Source: an uncultured Eubacteriales bacterium (GTDB taxonomy: Bacteria > Bacillota > Clostridia > Oscillospirales > CAG-272). Taken from it: a stretch of DNA of 64,000 nucleotides. Of the stretch, positions 25,853 through 33,040 are shown one piece after another. The position numbers and the translations under genes were made by a program. The stretch spans positions 47,234 through 111,233 of the forward strand of contig CAKSER010000003.1 in assembly GCA_934447715.1 (NCBI GenBank), given 5' to 3'. The first letter of the stretch is position 1; every line of letters begins with the position of its first letter. The notes beneath the pieces were generated by a model that had not been told where the DNA came from, searched no databases, and saw nothing but the letters and a program-made list of their open reading frames with translations.

Positions 25853-26962
25853 TCACCTGCCGTACTTGCCGATAAAGACATTATCGGCAATATAGTCTAC
25901 AGGGCCGGTTTTCTTGACCGCTATTGCAGTATGTGTGTACTTCGGCCACAGGATGTTTTCCCTGTGCCCCGGAGATTCCATCCAGTTTTTAACCAATCTT
26001 TCTGCAACCTCGGTTGCGTCGTCATATCCTGCGGACGCTGCAAGATTTTCACCCCAGGTAGTAAAATCCGCCGTGGTATAATTGGAATTTTCAATGATCG
26101 CGGAAATAAATGTGTCTCCGTTCGGCCTTGTGTGTCCCCATTTTTCGTCTGCTTCGTTTACTCTCACCTTGGTGCCGGGATACAGCTCCTCGTCCCAGAT
26201 GAGGGCGGCAAGCCCCTCCTTTGCCCTTTCTTCGTTTATAAGGCGGAGTACCTCTGTCTCGATCTCCTTGTAATCGTGTGTTGCGGTATATATCTTCCTT
26301 TTCGGAATGACCTCTCCCTTGTCGAACACCTGCTTGCATCTTTGGCAGATCCAGTCGCCGGTGTAGCCCTCGCTTTCTGTTGTCGCAGCCTTTTCCCCGA
26401 CCTTCTGAATGTCGTGACCGAGGTTCTTGCCGTATGTTCCGTTGCTGATTGTGACATGGCAGATAGCGCAGCACACATCGCCGGAGTAGCTTTCGTGCTC
26501 GCAGTCTGCTTCTCTTTTATTAATTATGTATGTTTTTTCATGCTTGCAGCTGCCGTATTCCGGCGGCTGTGCGTCGTTTGATGTTGTTTTTTCCGGAGCC
26601 TTTGTCTCGGGCGCTTTTGTCTGCGGAGCATTGGTTTGCGTTGCCTTGGTTGTCTTTACGTCCTCATTCTGCGTTGTCTGCTCTGTTTTCGGTTGAGTAT
26701 CGGTGCTTTCGGGAGCATCCGTATAATCGGATTCGGACTCCTTGTCGGATTCCGCATCCGTTACAGGCGCGGTGTCCTCCGGCATTGCCGAGCTGTCCGA
26801 GGCAGAATCAAGGCGGTCCCCCGGCAGCTCCTCCTGCTTTTTGCAGGAGAAAAGAAGAAGCGAAAAGAGCATTAAGATCGACAAAGCCCCTGCTGCGGCA
26901 TTCATGTAAAACGGGCGGCTTGCCCTTGTCGGTTCTCTTAATGACGGCTTGATATGTTTCAT
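25853..26962 (-). CDS. CAP-domain surface lipoprotein (copy 3, promoter-proximal)
   Basis: A 369-residue lipoprotein: charged n-region, hydrophobic segment (about 22-40) ending in LLFSC, Asp/Ser/Thr-rich spacer, KTTKATQTNAP-type iterated linker, two Cys-containing small modules (ESYSGDVCCAIC and EGYTGDWICQRC) and a C-terminal CAP domain (LRLINEERAKEGLAAL, WGHTRPNGDTF, ENLAAS, ESPGHRENIL). It has one more module than its two paralogues. The ATG at 26962 has AAAGGA upstream. It is first in the three-gene operon behind a strong promoter. Confidence 0.88.
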   Translation of the reverse strand: MKHIKPSLREPTRASRPFYMNAAAGALSILMLFSLLLFSCKKQEELPGDRLDSASDSSAMPEDTAPVTDAESDKESESDYTDAPESTDTQPKTEQTTQNEDVKTTKATQTNAPQTKAPETKAPEKTTSNDAQPPEYGSCKHEKTYIINKREADCEHESYSGDVCCAICHVTISNGTYGKNLGHDIQKVGEKAATTESEGYTGDWICQRCKQVFDKGEVIPKRKIYTATHDYKEIETEVLRLINEERAKEGLAALIWDEELYPGTKVRVNEADEKWGHTRPNGDTFISAIIENSNYTTADFTTWGENLAASAGYDDATEVAERLVKNWMESPGHRENILWPKYTHTAIAVKKTGPVDYIADNVFIGKYGR

Positions 26963-27017
26963 AGCAGCTGTTCCTTTGATTATTTATAAAATAAAATTGA
27001 AGGGATGATCTAAGGCA

Positions 27018-27046
27018 ATTATATAGCTATAAAAGAAAAAAGTCAA
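27018..27046 (-). promoter_or_regulatory. Sigma-A promoter of the CAP lipoprotein operon
   Basis: Minus strand TTGACT (27041-27046), 17-nt spacer, TATAAT (27018-27023), about 55 nt before the copy 3 start. Confidence 0.83.
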
Positions 27047-27085
27047 CCGAGGAAGGGGCAAATCGGAAAAAAAGCAAAAAAACAC

Positions 27086-27114
27086 TTGACAAACCAAAAG
27101 CAATCTGATATAAT
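27086..27114 (+). promoter_or_regulatory. Sigma-A promoter of rplJ-rplL
   Basis: Perfect TTGACA (27086-27091), 17-nt spacer, perfect TATAAT (27109-27114). Divergent to the CAP operon. Confidence 0.88.
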
Positions 27115-27134
27115 CGCAAGGTAAACCAAAGACA

Positions 27135-27282
27135 GCAGGTTTAATTTAAAGTAAAAGCAAGCGAAAGCAAGCTATCCTGCCGAGGCAAGCATCAATGATC
27201 CGGAAGGTCGGGAAACGGCTTTTGGATTTATAATATTGAAGTTTTGTGCCTGCGGCTGTCTATATGACCTGCAGGTTTTTTG
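27135..27282 (+). ncRNA. Ribosomal protein L10 mRNA leader
   Basis: An autoregulatory leader to which L10, or the L10-L12 complex, binds to limit its own synthesis. The hallmark TATCCTGCCGAGG (27172-27184) is present, and the leader closes with a short stem CCTGC...GCAGG followed by TTTTTTG (27249-27281), a likely attenuator. Position between promoter and rplJ fits. Assigned from the remembered leader consensus, not from a covariance search. Confidence 0.82.
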
Positions 27283-27312
27283 ATTGATTTTGTTATGGAG
27301 GTGAAAATCAAA

Positions 27313-27870
27313 ATGGCAAGCGCAAAGATTCTTGAACAGAAGAAGGCTCAGACAGCAGCTCTTACAGAACAGATCAAGAAGGCTCAGGCAGGTGTCATCG
27401 TTAACTACGCCGGCATCACGGTTGAGCAGGATACAGCAATGAGAGCAGCGCTCCGCAAGGCAGGTGTTGACTACAAGGTCTACAAGAACACAATGTCCGA
27501 GCGCGCATTTGCAGAGGCCGGATATGAAGAGCTTAAGCAGCATCTTGTCGGAATGACCGCAATCGCAACAAGCGAGACAGATCCGGTAGCTCCGGCTAAG
27601 ATTCTTAAAGAGTATGCAGAGAAGATCGAGACATTCGAGCTTAAGGGCGGATTCGTTGACGGAGAGGTTCTGGACAAGGCAGGTGTTGTAGCACTTTCCG
27701 AGATTCCGAGCAAGGAAACACTTATCTGCAAGATCATGCTCGGCATGCAATCTCCGCTTTACAAGCTGGCATATGCTCTTCAGGCTATCATCGACAAGGG
27801 CGAGCAGTCTGCAGAAGCTCCCGCAGCAGAAGCAGAGGCGCCGGCAGCAGAAGCACCGGCGGCAGAATAA
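27313..27870 (+). CDS. rplJ: 50S ribosomal protein L10
   Basis: Stalk base protein that anchors L7/L12 dimers, 185 aa. N-terminus MASAKILEQKKAQTAALTEQ, then GVIVNYAGITVEQDTAMR, RKAGVDYKVYKNTM and FELKGGFVDGE. The C-terminus is an Ala/Glu/Pro-rich iterated tail, (E)APAAEAEAPAAEAP, about 20 residues long, beyond the usual L12-binding helix. The ATG at 27313 has GGAGGTG upstream; the earlier in-frame codons lie in the leader. Codon use is strongly biased. Confidence 0.97.
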   Translation: MASAKILEQKKAQTAALTEQIKKAQAGVIVNYAGITVEQDTAMRAALRKAGVDYKVYKNTMSERAFAEAGYEELKQHLVGMTAIATSETDPVAPAKILKEYAEKIETFELKGGFVDGEVLDKAGVVALSEIPSKETLICKIMLGMQSPLYKLAYALQAIIDKGEQSAEAPAAEAEAPAAEAPAAE

Positions 27871-27884
27871 TTCGGTCGGCAGGC

Positions 27885-27965
27885 GGCGAGAGGCAAGCAG
27901 CCGGTAACATGCGGCAGGCGGTACACAACAGGCGGTACACAACAGGCGGTGGGCACATGCAGCGG
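27885..27965 (+). repeat. Iterated GGCGGTACACAACA units in the rplJ-rplL spacer
   Basis: The 193-bp gap between rplJ and rplL holds two exact and several degraded copies of a 14-bp unit AACAGGCGGTACAC plus related CGGTCGGCA words. The gap is unusually long for this gene pair, and the pattern looks slippage-grown. Confidence 0.65.
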
Positions 27966-28063
27966 TCGGCAAATCGGTCGGCAGCAGAAAACCCCAGCCA
28001 AACAGCACCCCGGCTTGGGTGCACAAACAAAAACTTTGAATAATTTGAAAGGAAATAAGAAAA

Positions 28064-28441
28064 ATGGCTAGCGAAAAGACTACACAGATTCTTGAAGAAA
28101 TCAAAGGTCTGACCATTCTTGAGATGGCTGATCTCGTAAAGGCACTTGAAGAGGAATTCGGCGTAACAGCTGCACCGGTTGCAGTTGCAGGCGCAGCAGG
28201 AGCAGCTCCGGCTGCAGCAGCAGAGGAGAAGACAGAGTTCGACGTAATTCTCGCTTCCTTCGGCGCAAACAAGCTCGCAGTTATCAAGGCTGTCCGTGAG
28301 GCTACAGGTCTCGGACTTAAGGAAGCTAAGGAGCTCGTTGAGGGCGCACCGAAGCCTGTTAAGACCGCTGTATCCAAGGAAGAGGCTGAGGCTCTTAAGA
28401 AGGCTCTTGAGGAGTCCGGCGCTTCTGTTGAGATTAAGTAA
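28064..28441 (+). CDS. rplL: 50S ribosomal protein L7/L12
   Basis: Multi-copy stalk protein that recruits and stimulates translation GTPases, 125 aa. N-terminal dimerisation part with [19 protein letters not shown], Ala/Gly-rich hinge ([16 protein letters not shown]), and C-terminal domain with [37 protein letters not shown] and [18 protein letters not shown] lies 8-9 nt before the ATG. It is followed by a terminator that closes the transcript from 27114. Confidence 0.98.
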   Translation: MASEKTTQILEEIKGLTILEMADLVKALEEEFGVTAAPVAVAGAAGAAPAAAAEEKTEFDVILASFGANKLAVIKAVREATGLGLKEAKELVEGAPKPVKTAVSKEEAEALKKALEESGASVEIK

Positions 28442-28466
28442 TTTAATCCCGAAAAAAGCAATAGAG

Positions 28467-28508
28467 ACGGCAGAGAATGCAGCAAAATGCGTTTTCTGCC
28501 GTTTTTCC
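28467..28508 (+). terminator. Terminator of rplJ-rplL
   Basis: ACGGCAGAGAATGC pairs with GCGTTTTCTGCCGT (28467-28502, with wobble pairs), then TTTTTCC. Confidence 0.85.
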
Positions 28509-28620
28509 TTTTTTACTTCCGTTTTTTTCTATTTATTGACAGCTTTTTTGCGCCCTTCAACCGATTTCTGCCTCTTTTCGGGGCGAATCGTGCCGGATTC
28601 GGAAATTTTTTAATAAATTG

Positions 28621-28649
28621 TTGACTTACTTTTATAATTTGTCTATAAT
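28621..28649 (+). promoter_or_regulatory. Sigma-A promoter
   Basis: TTGACT (28621-28626), 17-nt spacer, TATAAT (28644-28649), about 55 nt before the gene at 28711. Confidence 0.83.
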
Positions 28650-28710
28650 GATTATAAGAAGAGCATAAATTACATGAATCAAATAACATAAAAACAGAAA
28701 GGGATCAGCT

Positions 28711-29601
28711 ATGGATAACCCGACAAAAAGAATCTGCCCGAATTGCGGCGCCGAGGTCGAGGGAAGCGCATTATTCTGCACCACCTGCGGAAGAAAACTG
28801 CCTGACGGAGAAGCTCCGAAAAATATAAGCTACGGCATAAAAGCGGAAAACGAGCCGGCAAGCTCGGCAAATGATGCAGAAAACAAATCGGAGTCTGCAG
28901 GAAAGTCCGAAAATGAATCCGCAAACGAGCAAAGAAACGAACAGCCACCGGTAAATGAAGCTCATGACGGTGAACAGGAAAGAGCCGAGTATACGGCTTA
29001 TGTGGGCAAAACGAGTGGGGCAAACGAAACAGGCAGAAACGGGGAATATTACGGCGCATACGGCTTTGAAGCAGATCGGGATGCCGGTGCAAAATATGAA
29101 GCAGGCACAAGCATGCCGGCAGAACCGAAAGCAGATCCTAAAAAGGACGAAAACAGCGCCCCGATCAGCACCTTCGGCTTCTTCGGAATCCTTCTTCTCT
29201 GCGCAATACCGGTTGTCGGACCGATTCTGGTAATTATCTGGGCATGCGGAGGCTGCCGCAAGAAGCAGAAGACGACCTTTGCGCGCGGTGCACTTCTCAA
29301 ATTCGCCGTCGATATCATTATCTTTTTGATCACAGCCGGAATTCTTTTTGCCGCATTTGCCGGTCATATTAAAAAAATCGTGTCAAACGGCGGCTTTGAT
29401 GAATACATCGATGACTACTTCGAGGAGTTTTTTGACCGGTTCGAGGAATTTAAAAATCAGTACGAGGAATCAAAAAAGGACGACCGGAAAAATGATATCC
29501 GAAAGGATAATGACCGAAAGGACGAAAACGGTTCTAAAGAAACCGCCGGTTCAGCCATCACCGAAAGCGCCGAGGCCCCCGAAACCGGGCGTCCGCAATA
29601 A
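28711..29601 (+). CDS. Membrane protein with N-terminal double-CxxC zinc ribbon
   Basis: A 296-residue protein of unknown function. Residues 8-30 are a zinc ribbon, CPNCGAEVEGSALFCTTCG. A long Glu/Asn/Ala-rich disordered stretch follows (to about 150), then two hydrophobic segments (about 152-175 and 190-215) separated by a small CGGCRKK loop, then a very charged Asp/Glu/Lys/Arg C-terminal tail. The plan mirrors the protein at 16210, with the zinc ribbon at the other end. AAAGGGA lies 8 nt before the ATG. Monocistronic. Confidence 0.75.
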   Translation: MDNPTKRICPNCGAEVEGSALFCTTCGRKLPDGEAPKNISYGIKAENEPASSANDAENKSESAGKSENESANEQRNEQPPVNEAHDGEQERAEYTAYVGKTSGANETGRNGEYYGAYGFEADRDAGAKYEAGTSMPAEPKADPKKDENSAPISTFGFFGILLLCAIPVVGPILVIIWACGGCRKKQKTTFARGALLKFAVDIIIFLITAGILFAAFAGHIKKIVSNGGFDEYIDDYFEEFFDRFEEFKNQYEESKKDDRKNDIRKDNDRKDENGSKETAGSAITESAEAPETGRPQ

Positions 29602-29676
29602 GCTTTGCCCGATTTTTAACAATTATCAGCAATTCGGCTTATCTTAAAAAGCTAAGCCCATCCTTATAAAATTATC

Positions 29677-29712
29677 AAAACGCCGCAAAAAAGCGGCGTT
29701 TTGAATTTTTGA
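29677..29712 (+). terminator. Terminator of the gene at 28711
   Basis: AAAACGCCGC / GCGGCGTTTT perfect stem (29677-29702), followed by TTGAATTTTTG. Confidence 0.82.
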
Positions 29713-29796
29713 CGGCGTAAATCATTCAAAAATTCCTCTTCTGCCTGTATTTATGTGATTTTATATGCCGATTGCAAAAATTAATTGTGAAAAAAG

Positions 29797-29825
29797 TTGC
29801 AATGAGGATGTTTTTTTGATATAAT
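29797..29825 (+). promoter_or_regulatory. Sigma-A promoter reading into the tandem repeat array
   Basis: TTGCAA (29797-29802), 17-nt spacer, perfect TATAAT (29820-29825). The expected start (about 29832) lies some 10 nt before the first repeat unit and more than 500 nt before the next gene. Confidence 0.75.
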
Positions 29826-29841
29826 TCACATAAGTATAAAA

Positions 29842-30290
29842 ACGCGGTATTAAAATTTTCTAAAACCAAAAGTCAGTTTTCCGCGTTCTATAAGTTTAAT
29901 GCTTCGCATTAAACTCAGAGTATGTTCTGTGCTGATTTATAGTACAGCAAGCGCGGTATTTAATTTATCCATAATTTAAAGTACAGTCTTCCGCATTCTA
30001 TAAGTTTAACGCAAAGCGTTAAACTTAAATGAAATTATGTACTAATTTACAGCGCGGCAGACGCGGTATTAAATTTTTCTAGAACCAAAAGTCAGTCTTC
30101 CGCGTTCTATAAGTTTAATGCTTCGCATTAAACTCGGGTGATGTTCTGTGCTGATTTATAGTACAGCAAATGCAGATATAAATTGCACCTGATTGTCTTA
30201 TATAAGTCAAGCTGCAATCCTCTGTATTAAACTCGGATAAAGTTTTGTGCCGAGCCGAAATTCGGCAGACGCGGCATACATTCTGCCGCA
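29842..30290 (+). repeat. Tandem array of about 110-bp hairpin units
   Basis: Units start at 29842, 29951, 30061, 30171 (degraded) and 30269 (only a start). Each opens with a GCGGTAT-like box. Units 1 and 3 are nearly identical; unit 2 is clearly diverged. Each good unit has a perfect stem AGTTTAATGC/GCATTAAACT with a 3-nt loop (29893-29915, 30112-30134). In unit 2 it reads AGTTTAACGC/GCGTTAAACT (30003-30025), a compensatory pair change. A second stem, ACGCGG/CCGCGT, joins the unit start to just before this hairpin in units 1 and 3. No ORF, and no CRISPR-like spacer pattern. Together with the 29820 -10 box it could be a structured RNA or a long leader of the gene at 30369. The whole gap 29602-30368 has no gene. 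Confidence 0.85.
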
Positions 30291-30368
30291 CCATACTTTA
30301 AATATGCTTTTACCTGATTTTAAATCAAATATATAAAAAGACCATGCAGGAATGCTACGGAGAGGGAT

Positions 30369-31307
30369 ATGGAACTTAAAAGAAAACGCAGGCTCGGGGA
30401 CAGGGCGGACGGCTACAGACTTCGCGGAGTTGATCCGTACGACGCGATAATCCCGTATATAATGTCCAAAAGAAACGACTCGCAGAATCTGTTCTGCGAC
30501 CGTTTTGAGGTTACCAATGTCGAAAAATATGTAAAGGAAAAGCGCGAGCAGGGATATTCCAATTTCGGAATCATGCATGTAATCCTTGCGGCATACGTCC
30601 GCACGGTTTCGCAAAGACCGAAGCTGAACAGATTCATCGCCGGGCAGAAGATGTATGCAAGAAACGGAATCGAGGTCTGCATGGCGGTAAAGAGAGAGCT
30701 CAGATCCGACGAGACAAACACGGTTATAAAGGTGCATTTCGAGCCGACCGACACCGCAGTTCAGGTTTATGAAAAGTTCGGCAAAACCTTTGACGAGGCA
30801 ACCGCTCCGAAGGAAAACACCTTTGACGGAACCGCAAGAATTTTAAACTATATCCCCGGTCTTCTTAAAAAGTTTGCCGTCGGCTTCCTTGCATTTCTCG
30901 ATTACTTCGGGCTTCTTCCGAGATTCCTTTCAAGGGTGAGCTGCTTCCACGGCTCAATGTTTATCACATCGATGGGCTCGCTCGGAATTCCGCCGATCTA
31001 TCATCACCTTTACAACTTCGGCAACATTCCGCTTTTCATCGCGTTCGGAAGAAAGAGGCGCGCAGTTGAGCTTGACGAAGAGGGAAAGCCGGTAAAGCGT
31101 GCATATGTCGATTATAATATCGTAACAGACGAAAGAATCTGCGACGGCTTTGCATATGCCTCAGCACTGAAGCTTTTCAGAAGATACTTAAACAATCCCT
31201 GGGTGCTTGACAATCCGCCGGAACAGGTAATCGAGGATCCGAATATCGACAGAAAAAAAGAGAAAAAGGCAAAGAAGAAAGAAAATACCGAAAATACAGA
31301 TAAGTAA
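30369..31307 (+). CDS. Stand-alone E2-like (2-oxoacid dehydrogenase acyltransferase / CAT-fold) protein
   Basis: A 312-residue protein resembling the catalytic domain of dihydrolipoamide acyltransferases and chloramphenicol acetyltransferases, with no lipoyl or subunit-binding domain. Supporting segments are FGIMHVILAAYVRTVSQRPKLNRF, FITSMGSLGIPPIYHHLYNFG and the C-terminal DERICDGFAYASALKLFRRYL. In active enzymes this last motif is DHRxxDG; here the catalytic His is Glu (about residue 255) while Asp and Gly of DG remain. Activity is therefore doubtful. The last 25 residues are a Lys/Glu tail. It is first in a run with a hydrolase, a kinase-like gene and comEC. GAGAGG is 3-4 nt before the ATG. 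Confidence 0.78.
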   Translation: MELKRKRRLGDRADGYRLRGVDPYDAIIPYIMSKRNDSQNLFCDRFEVTNVEKYVKEKREQGYSNFGIMHVILAAYVRTVSQRPKLNRFIAGQKMYARNGIEVCMAVKRELRSDETNTVIKVHFEPTDTAVQVYEKFGKTFDEATAPKENTFDGTARILNYIPGLLKKFAVGFLAFLDYFGLLPRFLSRVSCFHGSMFITSMGSLGIPPIYHHLYNFGNIPLFIAFGRKRRAVELDEEGKPVKRAYVDYNIVTDERICDGFAYASALKLFRRYLNNPWVLDNPPEQVIEDPNIDRKKEKKAKKKENTENTDK

Positions 31308-31361
31308 AAAACGCAAGCCGAAAACGAATAAGAACGTGTAAAACAAAGGAAGCAAAGAGCT

Positions 31362-32336
31362 ATGTCTGATAAAACAAAGGGAATAATAGCGGCGACGGCG
31401 GCAGGGGCTGCTGTTGCAACCGCGGCGCTGACCGTGCCTCCGGTGATCATGCAGAGGGTTGCCTGCGCACGCGGCAGGGAATTCAAGCTGTCCGACGCCT
31501 TTAAAAGCAAGGATAGAAAATCAAAGCGCAGCATGCTCGAGGTAAAGCGTAAGGTAAGAGAGATAAAGCAGAGAGAGTATGAATCGGTCGAAATCGAATC
31601 GTATGACGGACTGAAGCTTAAAGGAAAATACTTTGCAAATCCTCAAAAGGCAAAAAGGCTGATTATCTGCTTTCACGGCTACCGTTCGAGCGATTATCAC
31701 GATTTTTCCTATTCGTTTGATTACTGGTTTGAAAGAGGCTTTGATATTCTGCTCGTCACCCAGCGCGCGCACGGCGAAAGCGAGGGAAAATACATAACCT
31801 TCGGCATAAAGGAGCGATTTGACTGCAAGAGCTGGGTGGAATATGCCGTAAAGCGCTTCAAAAAGAATGTCGAGATCCTGCTTGAAGGAGTCTCGATGGG
31901 CGCGACAACCGTCCTTATGGCAAGCTCGCTTAAGCTTCCCAAAAACGTAAAGGCGATTGTTGCCGATTGCGGATTTATATCTCCCTTTGAGATACTTAAG
32001 CATGTAATGAAGAAGTCATATAAGCTGTCGGCATTTCCGTATCTGTATCTTACAAGTGCGGCAAGCGGTCTTCTTGCCGGCTTCGGCTTTAAGGATGCAT
32101 CAACCGTCGATGCGGTAAAGAGAACCGATATACCGATATTCTTTGCGCACGGCTCCTCCGACGGCTTTGTGCCGTGCAGGATGTCGATTGATGCATTCGA
32201 CGCCTGTGCATCCGACAAGAAGCTGTTTATTGCAGGCGGAGCGGATCATGCATTAAGCTATGTTGTTCAAAAGAGCGACTATGAACGTACTCTCGGAGAG
32301 TTTTTGTCAAAATACATTAAGAATTTCAAAATATGA
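31362..32336 (+). CDS. Alpha/beta hydrolase with N-terminal membrane anchor
   Basis: A 324-residue hydrolase. An Ala/Gly/Thr-rich hydrophobic segment (about 8-30) may anchor it in the membrane. The fold shows LIICFHGYRSS (oxyanion strand), the nucleophile elbow GVSMGA, the acid in HGSSDGFVP and the catalytic His in GADHALS. This is the plan of the YqkD/BAAT-like hydrolases of Bacillota. Substrate unknown. Its last 4 nt (ATGA) overlap the next gene, so the two are translationally coupled. AAAGGA lies upstream. Confidence 0.88.
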   Translation: MSDKTKGIIAATAAGAAVATAALTVPPVIMQRVACARGREFKLSDAFKSKDRKSKRSMLEVKRKVREIKQREYESVEIESYDGLKLKGKYFANPQKAKRLIICFHGYRSSDYHDFSYSFDYWFERGFDILLVTQRAHGESEGKYITFGIKERFDCKSWVEYAVKRFKKNVEILLEGVSMGATTVLMASSLKLPKNVKAIVADCGFISPFEILKHVMKKSYKLSAFPYLYLTSAASGLLAGFGFKDASTVDAVKRTDIPIFFAHGSSDGFVPCRMSIDAFDACASDKKLFIAGGADHALSYVVQKSDYERTLGEFLSKYIKNFKI

Positions 32337-32926
32337 AATGTTTAACAGAGCCGGAGCTGCTTTTTGAAATTTCGCAGCTTGTAAAGCAAAACCCGACTGC
32401 AATCATCTCGGTCGACGGAAGATGCGGCTCCGGAAAGACGACGCTTTCAAAAAAAATGAAGGAAGTAATCGGCGCGCAGCTCGTTCACGCAGACGACTTC
32501 TTTCTTACTCCGTTTATGCGTACGAAGGAAAGGCTTGATACGCCGGGAGAAAATATCGATCACGAGCGCCTCGAAAAAGAGGTGCTTTTGCCGTTCTCGG
32601 ATGCTGTGGGATCAAATGAGCATAAAGAAATCAGCTTCCTTCCGTATGTCTGCTCGCTTAAGGACTTCGGGAAGGCAAAGCAGCTGAGAACCGACGCGCC
32701 TCTTATCGTAGAGGGCAGCTACAGCCAGCATCTGTCGCTTTTAAAATATTATGATCTTAAGATATTTGTCGACTGCAGCAGCGAAATTCAGCTCGAACGG
32801 CTGAAAAAAAGAGAGGGAGAAGAAAAGCTCCATAATTTCGTCGAACGGTGGATACCGCTCGAGGAAAAATATTTTAAGTACTGCAAAATAAAGGAAAACG
32901 CGGATATACTGATCGTCACAGGCTGA
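32333..32926 (+). CDS. Uridine kinase-like P-loop phosphotransferase
   Basis: A 197-residue P-loop kinase. Walker A is GRCGSGKTTLSKK, followed by HADDFFLTP, which matches the substrate-binding Asp region of uridine/phosphoribulokinase-like kinases, and a C-terminal LERLKKREG lid. A nucleoside or small-molecule kinase is likely; the substrate is not certain. The ATG at 32333 overlaps the hydrolase stop. A 114-bp gap leads to comEC. Confidence 0.82.
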   Translation: MKCLTEPELLFEISQLVKQNPTAIISVDGRCGSGKTTLSKKMKEVIGAQLVHADDFFLTPFMRTKERLDTPGENIDHERLEKEVLLPFSDAVGSNEHKEISFLPYVCSLKDFGKAKQLRTDAPLIVEGSYSQHLSLLKYYDLKIFVDCSSEIQLERLKKREGEEKLHNFVERWIPLEEKYFKYCKIKENADILIVTG

Positions 32927-33040
32927 GCCTAAGTAAAGACCGGAATTAAGACCGAGGCTTAGCACCGATTGATGCCTGAAGGGCATTATCGGGAATTTGA
33001 AATTTGTTATATAAAACTAAACCGGGTGGGAGAAAAGAAC

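Noticed and set aside
27172..28485. Long open frame antisense to rplJ and rplL
   Set aside because: It mirrors the strongly biased codons of two certain ribosomal genes and shows no fold or start site of its own.
29842..30290. CRISPR array
   Set aside because: The period is about 110 bp and nearly the whole unit is repeated; there are no unique spacers and no cas genes.
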